Below are positions 37,916 to 47,395 of a stretch of 64,000 bases of DNA, one piece after another. The position numbers and the translations under genes are program-made. A model generated the notes under the pieces. The model did not search any database, was not told where the DNA came from, and saw only the letters and a program-made list of their open reading frames with translations. The stretch comes from Pantoea sp. 1.19 (GTDB taxonomy: Bacteria > Pseudomonadota > Gammaproteobacteria > Enterobacterales > Enterobacteriaceae), in assembly GCF_001922585.1 (NCBI RefSeq), contig NZ_MRBS01000005.1, positions 62,001-126,000 of the forward strand, written 5' to 3'. Each line of letters opens with the position of its first letter. Positions within the stretch are counted from its first letter, which is position 1.

Positions 37916-39596
37916 ACTGAGGATAGGGCACCCAGTCGCCACCATTCAGCCGAATCCACGGTTTGCCCTGATACATCACCACGACTGCGTTATCGTTTTC
38001 TGAGACCACCGGCGTGGTCGGCAGACTGCTGGCCAGCGCCGCCATGTTCACCTCCGGTGCGCTGAACACTTTACCGTCTACCGCGCGGGCAATCAGCGCC
38101 GAGATGGCCTGCAGACTGGTTGGCGTGGTCACCGTCACCGGCTCGCCCGGGTGCGGTGCCTTCATACCAACGAACTTGATGCCTACCGGGACGTGGGTGA
38201 TACCCGGGCTGGGGATATCGCGTAAACCGGACATCTGCATCTTATCGCCCACCAGCGCGGCGCCGTGCTCCGGTACCACCACGACCATCACCTGACGGCC
38301 CGAGGCTTCCAGCTCGCTGAGAAAGGCATCCAGCTGATCGAGCAGCGTCTTCGCCCGCGGCTGCCACGGTGCGGTTTTGTTGCTGCCCAGCTCCCGCGTA
38401 CCGTCATGCAGCGGAATCAAATTGAAGAAGGTCGCGGTGCGTGCGTCGCGGCTGTTCTGCCTCTCCGTCAGCCAGCGCCGCATCAGCGGTGCGTCATCGT
38501 AAATGGGCGAACCGTCAAACGACGTGTAATGCGCTGCCAGACCGGCCTGCGACATCAGCGGTGCCTGAATATCACCGGCCTCACGCATCTGTTTTAAATA
38601 ATCACCAAACACGCCGTCGTGGTCCATCATCAGCTGCTGCTGAAACCCGAGCTTCGCCAGATTATCCAGCAGATAACACTGCTGCGGTGCGGGCTGATAC
38701 AGGTCGTGATGCGAACTCTGCCCACAGCTGGCGCGCAGCAGGCGGATCCCGGCTGGACCGCTGTAGCCGGTGGCCGAATTGTACTGGGTCAGTAAAATAT
38801 CAAACTGTCGCCACAGTGGATGATGACGTAGCTGGCTAGCATCCAGGTCAGCCCACGACAGCGAGCAGATGTTGATCAGCAAAATATCGAACGGCTGCGC
38901 ATCGGCCGGCAGCGCGTCAGGAAAGCGGGTGATCTGCTGCTTTTCGCTGTCGTAGAAGCGCTGCAGCCAGGCGGTCAGATTGGCGCTGGTCGGTGGCGCC
39001 GTTTGACTCAACGGATCGCTCGCCGCTGGCGTCGCCTGCGCGGCCGCGTCGGCAGGTAAGGTCTCCGTCGCTGCAGAGGCCGCAGTGACGGCGCTGGGGA
39101 TATCCGCCGCTGGCCAGAAAGCAAAGGAGGGACCGGATATGCTCAGCACGTTCAGCCAGATCAGCAGGGCGCTGACCAGCACCGTGATGCGTATCCACTG
39201 CGAAACAAACAGATACAGCACCAGCAAAACGAACAGCGCCCCAACCATTTGCCAGTTAATAAAGCGCTGCGCCAGCTCCAGCAGATAATCTGCTGAGAAC
39301 GCAGCCACCTGACTGCCCATCGACAGCATGCTCTGTATTCCGGGTAGCCAGGTATCGTAATAAAACAGGCCGATACCGATCGGCAGAGAGATCAGATTGC
39401 GCCAGCGATGCAGTCGCAGCGAGGGCAGGGGGAACAGCAGCCAGGCCAGAAACACCAGGTTGACCAGCGGATGAAAATTCAGGTAGCCGAACCACAGCAG
39501 TGCAAACTTCACGATAAAGTAGAAGTTCCAGCCGCCGAGACCGCGCCAGTGCCGCCAGACGGAGGGCGTAGGGGGAGTGGATTGGGGTGTACTCAT
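37914..39596 (-). CDS. bcsG: cellulose phosphoethanolamine transferase BcsG
   Basis: A 560-residue inner-membrane enzyme that decorates cellulose with phosphoethanolamine and interacts with BcsF. Membrane helices occupy about residues 25-155. A low-complexity Ala/Pro/Thr linker (165-205) leads to the periplasmic alkaline-phosphatase-like domain. The catalytic serine is Ser279 in ATGYSGPAGIRLLR, flanked by Cys291 and Cys307, one residue off from the E. coli numbering (278, 290, 306). The zinc-side motif is VVVPEHGAALVG. The gene ends the bcsEFG operon and overlaps bcsF by 4 bp. Confidence 0.95.
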   Translation of the reverse strand: MSTPQSTPPTPSVWRHWRGLGGWNFYFIVKFALLWFGYLNFHPLVNLVFLAWLLFPLPSLRLHRWRNLISLPIGIGLFYYDTWLPGIQSMLSMGSQVAAFSADYLLELAQRFINWQMVGALFVLLVLYLFVSQWIRITVLVSALLIWLNVLSISGPSFAFWPAADIPSAVTAASAATETLPADAAAQATPAASDPLSQTAPPTSANLTAWLQRFYDSEKQQITRFPDALPADAQPFDILLINICSLSWADLDASQLRHHPLWRQFDILLTQYNSATGYSGPAGIRLLRASCGQSSHHDLYQPAPQQCYLLDNLAKLGFQQQLMMDHDGVFGDYLKQMREAGDIQAPLMSQAGLAAHYTSFDGSPIYDDAPLMRRWLTERQNSRDARTATFFNLIPLHDGTRELGSNKTAPWQPRAKTLLDQLDAFLSELEASGRQVMVVVVPEHGAALVGDKMQMSGLRDIPSPGITHVPVGIKFVGMKAPHPGEPVTVTTPTSLQAISALIARAVDGKVFSAPEVNMAALASSLPTTPVVSENDNAVVVMYQGKPWIRLNGGDWVPYPQ

Positions 39597-39790
39597 TTCT
39601 TCGCGTTATCCGTTGGTGAAGCGTGACGTTTCCAGGTGCCCTCGTATTTCAGCGCGCGCGGCGGCAGCCAACGCCGGGTCAGTCCACGCCAGCGGCGCGG
39701 CAGCCAGCCGGCCCAGAAGGGCCTGCAGAGCAGCAGCAGCAGCAGCAGCAGCAGGGCGATTTGCACGCCATCCATCAGCGTCAGAGTCAT
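39593..39790 (-). CDS. bcsF: cellulose biosynthesis protein BcsF
   Basis: A 65-residue single-helix membrane protein that recruits BcsE and links it to BcsG and the synthase. After MTLTLMDGVQIA comes a helix made almost only of leucine (ten Leu in a row), coded in large part by a CAG/CTG triplet run. Then follows a basic cytosolic tail (RRWRGLTRRWLPPR). E. coli BcsF is 63 residues and has a similar plan with a less repetitive helix. Its ATG overlaps the bcsE stop by one base (TAATG) and its end overlaps bcsG. Confidence 0.88.
   Translation of the reverse strand: MTLTLMDGVQIALLLLLLLLLCRPFWAGWLPRRWRGLTRRWLPPRALKYEGTWKRHASPTDNAKK
39731..39754 (-). repeat. (CAG)8 microsatellite inside bcsF
   Basis: Eight uninterrupted CAG triplets on the plus strand (CTG, leucine, on the coding strand) within the bcsF membrane helix. 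Slippage would add or remove leucines without a frameshift. Confidence 0.95.
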
Positions 39791-41331
39791 TAAGGGTTGG
39801 CCTTAGCGGGTGAGCCACCCAGCGTGAGGGGGTGGGGTATCCGTCGCGCCGCCTCGATTGCCGGCTGCGGCTGTGCGCTGGCCGGTGCGGCCGGTGCTTC
39901 CTGCCAGACGGAGGGGGCCCGATCGCGTAGCTGACGCATCTCCGAAAGGATCTGCTGATCGTCGTGCCATACCAGACGATTACTGAAAATCTCATCGTGC
40001 GGCAGACGAAAAATAAACTTCAGTGCGGTGTTCAGATCATTCAGGCGACAGGACGACAGAAACAGGTACAGCCGATCGTCAACCAGGGTGACCAGATCGC
40101 CAAAGCGTCGCGGCTTGCATAAACTGAGCGCCTGCCCGGTGCTCAGTTCCGGCACCGGACGCAGTGCGACCAGCAATCCCTTGTCGTTTTCCGGCAGCAG
40201 GGGATTATTGACCAACAGCATCACTGATCGGCAGAAGGTCTCCAGCGGCTGGAACCCTTTCTCCTGCATCGGCTGCAGCCCCTTCAGAAGCGCATCAAGA
40301 TCCTGCGGCACGTGGCGCTGATACACCTGCCCCTGCACCCCTTCCAGCGTGGTGAGGAAGCGCGATAGCGTCGCGCTGTGTGGTACGATGACGTTGACGC
40401 CACAGGCCAGTAGCAGACGCTCATCGCTGTAGCGCAGGCTGGTTTGCATTTCGCGTACCACAATCTTCAGGCCGCTGCCGCGATTGCGCCGCAGGCTATG
40501 GATATCCGCGGCCAGAGCCTGAATCTGCGCATTATGACTCAGGCAAAAAATCACCGTCGCGCTGCTGGCCTGCTGCGCGTGCTGTGCCAGATCATCATTG
40601 TCCGGATAGAGCGCCCAGTGAGTTGAGAGCGGCGGTGCGCCTTCGAGCACCTGCTGGTGCGCCAGATAGCGGTGCGCATCGTCCTGAGTTAGCGGTTCGG
40701 CCTGGCGCGTGTTGTCCGGCTGCCTGAAGCGGTCGGCCTCCCAGACCAGCGGCAGCGAGCGATCGGCAACCAGATGCTGCTCACTGCTCCACCAGTGGAT
40801 ACGGTAATCCCAGCAATCCTGCTGCCATTCCAGATGTGCCAAGCCATCAAGTTGCCGAAACGTACCCTGTAAATGATTTCTGAGGTTATTAGTATTGGCA
40901 CCCCAGGTGATTATTAATAACGTTGATTGTTGCGATATCAGCCAGGCATGAATTTTTTTGATCCAGGCCGACTTTTCAGCAGCAGATAATTTTTCCCAAA
41001 GTGAGACGGGAGTGATAAATAAGATCACGCCAGATTTATGCGGCAGGGCACGGCGAAAATCTTCATGCAAATTGATCAGGGCCTTACGCGAATCGGGCAG
41101 GGACCAGAGCGCAATGCGGTCCGGCCCTGAGGGCAGCGGTGGCGTCAGATAGTCACCCGGCGCCTCACCCACGCTGATGAGGGTAAGTGACTGTTGTGCC
41201 GCGATCGCCTGACGGCCCAATGCGCGGGCATCTTCCGCACGATGGGTGGTGATCCAGTAGCATCCAGCAGGCTGCATCAGCATGAATTCTTGACGAACGT
41301 GCTCAAAACCAAGGGTGCTTGTTGGCATCAT
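39790..41331 (-). CDS. bcsE: cellulose biosynthesis c-di-GMP-binding protein BcsE
   Basis: A 513-residue cytosolic protein; E. coli BcsE has 523. It binds c-di-GMP and is needed for full cellulose secretion. The C-terminal GIL domain contains SLRYSDERLLLACGVNVIVP and an RxGD motif at KPRRFGDLVTL. The N-terminal half is less conserved and is expected to be a pseudo-receiver-like or NTPase-like domain. The start MMPTSTLGFEHVRQEF is plausible, though shorter starts exist. It is the first gene of bcsEFG and is divergent from bcsR over 181 bp. Confidence 0.92.
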   Translation of the reverse strand: MMPTSTLGFEHVRQEFMLMQPAGCYWITTHRAEDARALGRQAIAAQQSLTLISVGEAPGDYLTPPLPSGPDRIALWSLPDSRKALINLHEDFRRALPHKSGVILFITPVSLWEKLSAAEKSAWIKKIHAWLISQQSTLLIITWGANTNNLRNHLQGTFRQLDGLAHLEWQQDCWDYRIHWWSSEQHLVADRSLPLVWEADRFRQPDNTRQAEPLTQDDAHRYLAHQQVLEGAPPLSTHWALYPDNDDLAQHAQQASSATVIFCLSHNAQIQALAADIHSLRRNRGSGLKIVVREMQTSLRYSDERLLLACGVNVIVPHSATLSRFLTTLEGVQGQVYQRHVPQDLDALLKGLQPMQEKGFQPLETFCRSVMLLVNNPLLPENDKGLLVALRPVPELSTGQALSLCKPRRFGDLVTLVDDRLYLFLSSCRLNDLNTALKFIFRLPHDEIFSNRLVWHDDQQILSEMRQLRDRAPSVWQEAPAAPASAQPQPAIEAARRIPHPLTLGGSPAKANP

Positions 41332-41512
41332 AGTCAGCTTCGCAAAAGAAAGTGATCGGGACCACTATATTGTGTGGATAAATATAAAGACTAATTGTAA
41401 TCTTACCAAGACATATTACAACGTGATCCAATCATACTTCTCTTAACGGATAAACTTTTTAACATCAGAACTTTTCTCTACGATTCATTTTTTTGTTTAT
41501 GGCGGTGGGTAA

Positions 41513-41704
41513 ATGAATCAACACGACACGTCTTCTGTGATTACCGTGGCGGGTGACGCTGCGGATGATATCCGCTCTTTAGGCGAGGCTTTTGCGCTGA
41601 CGGCTTTCGACTATATCGATATTGCCCGGCAGGATCGCTTGCAGGCGCTCTTCACCCGCTGGCCGCTGCTGGCGGAATTTGCCGCAGACCGGCAGGAGCC
41701 CTAA
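41513..41704 (+). CDS. bcsR: cellulose biosynthesis protein BcsR
   Basis: A 63-residue small regulator that pairs with BcsQ and is essential for assembly of the E. coli synthase complex. The conserved C-terminal part is visible: FDYIDIARQDRLQALFTR followed by WPLLAEFA. E. coli BcsR (YhjR) is 62 residues. It leads the bcsRQABZC operon, with the stop one base before the next start region. Confidence 0.9.
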   Translation: MNQHDTSSVITVAGDAADDIRSLGEAFALTAFDYIDIARQDRLQALFTRWPLLAEFAADRQEP

Positions 41705-41706
41705 CG

Positions 41707-42438
41707 ATGCCGATCATTGCTCTGCAAGGGCTGCGCGGCGGTAGCGGCGCAACGTCGCTGACCGCAGCGCTGGCCTGGGCGCTCTCCAGCCTGAACGCGT
41801 CGGTGCTGGCCATCGACTTTTGCCCGATCAACCAGCTGCGGCTGCACTTTAATACTCCGCGGGAGGAGACGCGCGGCTGGGCGCAGGCCATCCATCAGGG
41901 CGGCGACTGGCAGGGCAGCGCGCTGCGCTATATGCCCGGTCTCGACTTTCTGCCGTTTGGCGAGCTCAGCGACGACGCCGTGAGCGCCTTTGAGGCGCAA
42001 AGTGACACCGCGCTGGGTCCCTGGCCCGATCGACTGCGGCAGCTGAGCAGCGACTACCGCTGGATCCTGTTGGATGTGCCGGCAGAGAACAGCCGCTGGA
42101 GCCGTCAGGCGAGCGGGCTGGCCGACCTGGTCCTGCGGGTGATCGTCCCCGATGCCAATACGCATTTGCGGCTGCACCAGCGCCCCTTTTCCGGGAATAC
42201 CCGCTTTGTTATCAATCAGTACAACACGCACAGCCGCACCCATCAGGATCTGCAGCAGCTGTGGTTAAGCATTGTCAGCCCGCTGCTGCCGGTGATGGTG
42301 CACCGCGATGAGGCGCTGGCCGAAGCGCTGCTCATCAAGCAGCCGATCGGAGAGTACCGGCCGCACTCGCTGGCGGCGGAAGAGGTGAATACGCTGGCAA
42401 ACTGGCTGCGGGTGCATGCCTCCGGGAGCGACGCATGA
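41707..42438 (+). CDS. bcsQ: MinD-like ATPase BcsQ
   Basis: A 243-residue ParA/MinD-type protein that with BcsR helps locate and assemble the cellulose synthase. The P-loop near residues 8-17 reads GLRGGSGATS: both lysines of the deviant Walker A motif are replaced, here by Arg10 and Ala15. The E. coli protein also lacks them as I recall (RGGVGTTT), so this is a family trait and not decay. ILLDVPAE is the Walker B-like strand, and the C-terminal block HRDEALAEALLIKQPIGEYR is conserved. It overlaps bcsA by 4 bp (ATGA). Confidence 0.93.
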   Translation: MPIIALQGLRGGSGATSLTAALAWALSSLNASVLAIDFCPINQLRLHFNTPREETRGWAQAIHQGGDWQGSALRYMPGLDFLPFGELSDDAVSAFEAQSDTALGPWPDRLRQLSSDYRWILLDVPAENSRWSRQASGLADLVLRVIVPDANTHLRLHQRPFSGNTRFVINQYNTHSRTHQDLQQLWLSIVSPLLPVMVHRDEALAEALLIKQPIGEYRPHSLAAEEVNTLANWLRVHASGSDA

Positions 42439-45050
42439 ACCCGCTGCGCTGGCTGCTGATTCCGCCGGTCTGGCAGACGCTGCGTGCGCGCTGGCAGGGC
42501 TGGCGCCGCCATGGCGCCTCGCCGCTGGCCGCCGGGCTGCAGATGGTCTGGCTGCTGCTTGGCTGGACGCTGCTTCGTTTTGAGTCGCCCGCGTGGCGCG
42601 CGATCCGCGACGACCGCCGTCGGCTCTATCCGCAAATTTCCCCGGATCGGCCGCGACCGCTGGACGCGATTCGCTTTCTGTCGCAAACCCTTGGACTGCT
42701 GCTGTTTCTGCCGCGTGACGACAGCGCACGCAGCGAACGCCGGCGGCTGAACGCATTTCGTCCGCTGTTTGGCTGGCGTCAGCGCCTGCTGCGCAAACTG
42801 GATGCCCTTCCGCAGGCGATGTGGCGCCGGGCAATCCCGGAGCGCGCCGAACGGCGGGTAAACCGCCTGTCCGGCTGGGCGCGCAGGCTGCTGTTTATTC
42901 TCTTTGGCATTGCCGCCACGCTGCTGGCGCTGCTGTGCATCAGCCAACCGTTTGATATTTTCACCCAGTTTATCTTTGTGGTGCTCCTGTGGGGGCTGGC
43001 GATGTTTGTACGCCGCATTCCCGGGCGGCTGGCTACCCTGATGCTGATTGTACTGTCACTGACCGTCTCCTGCCGCTATTTGTGGTGGCGCTATACGCAG
43101 ACGCTGAACTGGGACGATCCGGCCAGCCTGATGTTTGGTTTGCTGTTGATCATCGCTGAAACTTACGCCTGGGTTGTACTGGTGCTGGGCTATTTTCAGA
43201 CCCTGTGGCCGCTCAATCGCCAGCCGGTGTCGATGCCGAAAGACATCAGCAGCTGGCCGACCATCGATCTGCTGGTGCCCACTTATAACGAAGCTCTGAG
43301 CGTGGTGAAACCCACTGTTTACGCCGCGCTGGGCATCGACTGGCCGCGCGAGAAGCTCAACATCTGGATTCTGGATGATGGCAACCGCAGCGAGTTTCGC
43401 GAGTTCGCCGCCAGCGTTGGTGTGGGCTACGTCGCGCGACCGACGCATGAACACGCCAAAGCCGGCAACATCAATCACGCGCTACGTCATCACTGCCGCG
43501 GCGAGTTTGTGGCCATTTTTGACTGCGACCACGTACCGACCCGCTCGTTTCTGCAGGTGGCGCTCGGCTGGTTTATCAAAGACGCTAAGCTGGCCATGCT
43601 GCAAACGCCGCACCACTTCTTCTCGCCGGATCCGTTCGAACGTAACCTTGGCCGTTTTCGCCGCACGCCCAACGAAGGCACGCTGTTTTACGGCCTGGTG
43701 CAGGACGGCAACGATCTGTGGGATGCCACGTTCTTTTGCGGCTCCTGTGCGGTCATTCGCCGCAGCGCGCTAGATGAGATTGGTGGCATAGCGGTGGAGA
43801 CAGTGACCGAAGATGCGCACACGTCATTGCGTCTGCACCGGCGCGGCTATACCTCAGCCTACATCCGCATCCCCCAGGCGGCGGGACTGGCGACCGAAAG
43901 TCTGTCGGCGCACATCGGCCAGCGTATCCGCTGGGCCCGCGGTATGGTGCAGATTTTCCGTCTTGATAATCCGCTGCTGGGGAAAGGTCTGAAGCTGGTA
44001 CAGCGTCTGTGCTACGCCAACGCCATGCTGCACTTTTTATCCGGCATCCCGCGGTTGATCTTCCTGCTGGCGCCGCTGGCGTTTCTGCTTTGTCATGCCT
44101 ACATCATCTTCGCGCCGGCGCTGGCGATTGCCATCTACGTCCTGCCGCATATGTTGCACACCAGCCTGACCAATTCGCACATTCAGGGGCGCTGGCGCCA
44201 TTCGTTCTGGAGCGAGGTGTACGAAACCGTGCTGGCCTGGTATATCGCCCGCCCGACCACCGTAGCGCTGTTTAATCCGCACAAAGGCAAATTCAACGTC
44301 ACCGCCAAGGGCGGTCTGGTTGAAGAGGAGCATCTCGACTGGGTGATCACTCGCCCCTATATGATGCTGGTGTTGCTGAACGTCGCCGGCGTAGCGGCGG
44401 CGGTGTGGCGGCTGGGCTGGGGGCCGGCTAATGAGGTGCTCACGGTGATCGTCAGCCTGATTTGGGTCCTCTATAACCTGATTATTCTCGGCGGCGCGGT
44501 CGCCGTTTCGGTGGAAGCGCGACAGATCCGCGAGGCGCACCGCGTGGAGATTGCGATGCCGGCGGCGCTGGCCAAAAAAGATGGCCATATGCTGCCCTGC
44601 ACGCTGCGTGACTACTCCGACGGCGGGGTGGGCGTGGAGCTGCGCGAGACCGACAAGCTGGCCGACGACGACGAAGTGTGGCTGCTACTGCGCCGCGGCC
44701 AGCAAGAGTTTAGCTTTCCCTGCCGCGTCCAGCGCACCTTTGGTCGCCGGGTCGGTATCCGCCTGCATAACCTGACGACCGAAGAGCACATTGAGTTTAT
44801 TCAGTGCACCTTTGCCCGTGCCGATACGTGGGCGCTGTGGCAAGACGGCTTCCCGGAAGACAAACCGGTACAAAGCCTGCTGGATATCGTTGTGCTGGGT
44901 TTTAAGGGCTATATCCGCCTCGCGGAGTATGGTCCACCGCAGCTGCGCGCGGTATTCGGTGCGGCAACACGTTTACTGGCCTGGCTGGCCTCTTTCTTAC
45001 CACAAGGTCTGGGTCGCTTACCTGCTGGCCTGGCAGGGACGAAATCATGA
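42435..45050 (+). CDS. bcsA: cellulose synthase catalytic subunit BcsA
   Basis: An 871-residue inner-membrane glycosyltransferase (GT2) that polymerises UDP-glucose and threads the chain through the membrane. E. coli BcsA has 872. The catalytic motifs are in order: LDDGNRSEF (about 313), FDCDHVPT (about 362), VTEDAHTS (about 457) and Q496RIRW. The PilZ domain follows at about 690-790 with RQIREAHR (Arg696-Arg703) and DYSDGGVGVEL, the c-di-GMP-binding elements. The enterobacterial N-terminal extension of about 150 residues is present. It overlaps bcsQ and bcsB by 4 bp on each side. Confidence 0.97.
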   Translation: MNPLRWLLIPPVWQTLRARWQGWRRHGASPLAAGLQMVWLLLGWTLLRFESPAWRAIRDDRRRLYPQISPDRPRPLDAIRFLSQTLGLLLFLPRDDSARSERRRLNAFRPLFGWRQRLLRKLDALPQAMWRRAIPERAERRVNRLSGWARRLLFILFGIAATLLALLCISQPFDIFTQFIFVVLLWGLAMFVRRIPGRLATLMLIVLSLTVSCRYLWWRYTQTLNWDDPASLMFGLLLIIAETYAWVVLVLGYFQTLWPLNRQPVSMPKDISSWPTIDLLVPTYNEALSVVKPTVYAALGIDWPREKLNIWILDDGNRSEFREFAASVGVGYVARPTHEHAKAGNINHALRHHCRGEFVAIFDCDHVPTRSFLQVALGWFIKDAKLAMLQTPHHFFSPDPFERNLGRFRRTPNEGTLFYGLVQDGNDLWDATFFCGSCAVIRRSALDEIGGIAVETVTEDAHTSLRLHRRGYTSAYIRIPQAAGLATESLSAHIGQRIRWARGMVQIFRLDNPLLGKGLKLVQRLCYANAMLHFLSGIPRLIFLLAPLAFLLCHAYIIFAPALAIAIYVLPHMLHTSLTNSHIQGRWRHSFWSEVYETVLAWYIARPTTVALFNPHKGKFNVTAKGGLVEEEHLDWVITRPYMMLVLLNVAGVAAAVWRLGWGPANEVLTVIVSLIWVLYNLIILGGAVAVSVEARQIREAHRVEIAMPAALAKKDGHMLPCTLRDYSDGGVGVELRETDKLADDDEVWLLLRRGQQEFSFPCRVQRTFGRRVGIRLHNLTTEEHIEFIQCTFARADTWALWQDGFPEDKPVQSLLDIVVLGFKGYIRLAEYGPPQLRAVFGAATRLLAWLASFLPQGLGRLPAGLAGTKS

Positions 45051-47395
45051 CGCAAAAGACGATGAAACCAATGACGAGAACACTAAGCTGGTTTACCGCC
45101 CTGATGATGGGCATGGTGCCGTTCAGCTGGGCTGTGCCCGATGCTGCGCCGTCGGCGCCCGATCCAGCGGTTACCGCGGCGGCCGGCGCGGCGCCGGACG
45201 CCAGCGCTGCAGATCCGGCGGTGAATAACAGTGCAGCCAACGCGGCTGCACCGCAGCGTCAGTCCGATCTGCTCTTCTCACGCGTTGCGCCGGCGCCCGG
45301 CACCTTTGCGCTCAAAGGCACCCGGCCTGGTGGTCAGATAGAGTTTGGCGTGCGCAGCGATGAAGTGGTCACGCGGGCGATGCTCAATCTGCATTTCCGC
45401 CCGTCACCGGCGCTGCTGCCGACCCTGTCACAGCTCAAAGTCTATCTGAACGATGAGCTGGTCGGGCTGGTGACCGTCACGCCAGAGATGTTGGGAAAAG
45501 AGAACCAAACCCAGATGGCGCTGGATCCGCGCTTCATTGGCGACTTCAACCGCGTACGCTTTGAGCTGGTTGGTCACTACGCCAACGTCTGTGAGAACCC
45601 GGCGAACAGCACCATCTGGCTGGACATTGGCAAGGAGAGCGCGCTCAATTTAACGTTGGAAAAACTGCCGCTGAAAAACGACCTGTCGGCCTTTCCTGAG
45701 CCCTTCTTTGACGCGCGCGATAACAGCACGCTAACGCTGCCGATGGTGTTTGCCGGCGCGCCGGACGTCACCGAGCAGCGGGCCGCGGCGATGCTGGCTT
45801 CGTGGTTTGGCATGCACGCTAACTGGCGTGGGCAGAGCTTCCCGGTCAGTTACGGTCAATTGCCGGCTCAACATCACGCGGTAGTCTTTGCTACCAATGA
45901 TAAGCGCCCGGATTTTCTCAAAGACTATCCGCCGGTTGAGAAGCCAACGGTTGAGATCATCAGCCAACCGGATAATCCGTATCAGAAAATGCTGCTGGTG
46001 CTCGGGCGTGACAGTAACGATCTGGTTACCGCGGTTCAGGGCATTGCCCAGGGCGACGTGCTGCTGCGCGGCCAGTCTTCGACGATTGAGTCGGTCAGGC
46101 AGCTGGCGCCGCGCCAGCCCTACGATGCCCCCAACTGGGTACGTACCGATCGTCCTACCCGCTTTAGCGAGCTGACGCAGTACCAGGAGCAGCTGCAATC
46201 CAGCGGGCTGCAGCCGTGGCCGATTGCGCTGAACATGAATCTGCCGCCGGACCTGTTCCTGGTGCGCGCGCGCGGCATTGATATGAATATCAAGTACCGC
46301 TACACCTCACCAATCCAGAACGACGGTTCGCGACTGGCGATCAGCCTGAACAACCAGTTCATTCAGGACTATCCGCTCACGACCCGCGGCGAGCAGGGTA
46401 AAGCGCTGCTGCGTATTCCACTGGTACAGGGGCTGCTGGATGGGCGTACGCAGATCACCATCCCGGCGCTGCGCCTCGGCGTGGTGAATCAGCTGCGGTT
46501 CGATTTCGACTATGCCACGACCTTTCTTGGCGGTGCGGCAGACGGTCGCTGTGAAACCGTTCTGCCGGTGGAGCAGAAGGTGGTGGTGGACGGCGATTCG
46601 ACGCTCGACTTCTCCGGCTATCGTCACTTTATTGAGATGCCGTCGCTGCGGGCCTACGCCAACGCCGGTTTTCCGTTCAGCCGCTATGCCGATCTGTCGC
46701 AAACACTGGTGCTGGTAAACGCGCAGCCGAAGCCCGAACAGGTCAGCGCGCTGTTAAACGCGCTGGGTAACATTGGCGCGCAAACCGGCTATCCGGCACT
46801 GCAGGTTCAGCTCACTGACGACTGGAATCAGGCGAAGCAGCGCGACAGCGATCTGCTGCTGATTGGCAACGTGCCGGCGGAACTGCGCGATGACCAGCAA
46901 ATAAATGCACTGGTAGAGACGGTGCGCGGCTGGGTAAAAAAACCGATCCGACAAAATATGCAGGATTCACCGATTGCACCGGCGGCCGATCGCGAAGCGG
47001 AGAGCCAGACCACGATTGTCTCCGACGGTCCGCTGGCCGCCATTGTCGGCTTCCAGTCGCCGTTCCATGAGCAGCGTAGCGTAGTGGCCCTGCTGGCCGA
47101 CAGCCCGCGCGCCTGGCAGTTACTCAACAATGCGCTGCTCGATTCGGGTAAGCGCGCGGTGGTCTTCGGTTCCGCCAGCCTGATTCGCGAGTCGGGTGTT
47201 AACAGCCTGCGCGTGGGTGACACTTACTTCGTTGGCCATCTGCCGTGGTGGGAGCGCCTGTGGAATATGCTGGCCACCCATCCGGTGCTGCTGGCGACCG
47301 CGGCGCTGCTGGTAGTGGTGATCTTTGCCGTGATGCTGTGGCGCCTGATGCGCATCATTAGCCGTCGTCGCCTGAGCGATGAGGATCGTCACTGA
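45047..47395 (+). CDS. bcsB: cellulose synthase periplasmic subunit BcsB
   Basis: A 782-residue periplasmic partner of BcsA, anchored by one C-terminal helix (VLLATAALLVVVIFAVML), which guides the nascent glucan. A signal peptide opens the protein, followed by an Ala/Pro/Asp-rich low-complexity stretch at about residues 30-70 that is longer in alanine than I recall from E. coli. Family blocks include PNWVRTDRPTRFSELTQYQE, NLPPDLFLVRARGIDMN and ADSPRAWQLLNNALLDSGKR. The E. coli protein has 779 residues. Its stop and the bcsZ start share a base (TGATG). Confidence 0.95.
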   Translation: MTQKTMKPMTRTLSWFTALMMGMVPFSWAVPDAAPSAPDPAVTAAAGAAPDASAADPAVNNSAANAAAPQRQSDLLFSRVAPAPGTFALKGTRPGGQIEFGVRSDEVVTRAMLNLHFRPSPALLPTLSQLKVYLNDELVGLVTVTPEMLGKENQTQMALDPRFIGDFNRVRFELVGHYANVCENPANSTIWLDIGKESALNLTLEKLPLKNDLSAFPEPFFDARDNSTLTLPMVFAGAPDVTEQRAAAMLASWFGMHANWRGQSFPVSYGQLPAQHHAVVFATNDKRPDFLKDYPPVEKPTVEIISQPDNPYQKMLLVLGRDSNDLVTAVQGIAQGDVLLRGQSSTIESVRQLAPRQPYDAPNWVRTDRPTRFSELTQYQEQLQSSGLQPWPIALNMNLPPDLFLVRARGIDMNIKYRYTSPIQNDGSRLAISLNNQFIQDYPLTTRGEQGKALLRIPLVQGLLDGRTQITIPALRLGVVNQLRFDFDYATTFLGGAADGRCETVLPVEQKVVVDGDSTLDFSGYRHFIEMPSLRAYANAGFPFSRYADLSQTLVLVNAQPKPEQVSALLNALGNIGAQTGYPALQVQLTDDWNQAKQRDSDLLLIGNVPAELRDDQQINALVETVRGWVKKPIRQNMQDSPIAPAADREAESQTTIVSDGPLAAIVGFQSPFHEQRSVVALLADSPRAWQLLNNALLDSGKRAVVFGSASLIRESGVNSLRVGDTYFVGHLPWWERLWNMLATHPVLLATAALLVVVIFAVMLWRLMRIISRRRLSDEDRH

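Noticed and set aside
41707-42438. BcsQ as a broken ATPase gene because its P-loop lacks lysine
   Set aside because: The E. coli protein has the same kind of substitution, so it is a family feature.
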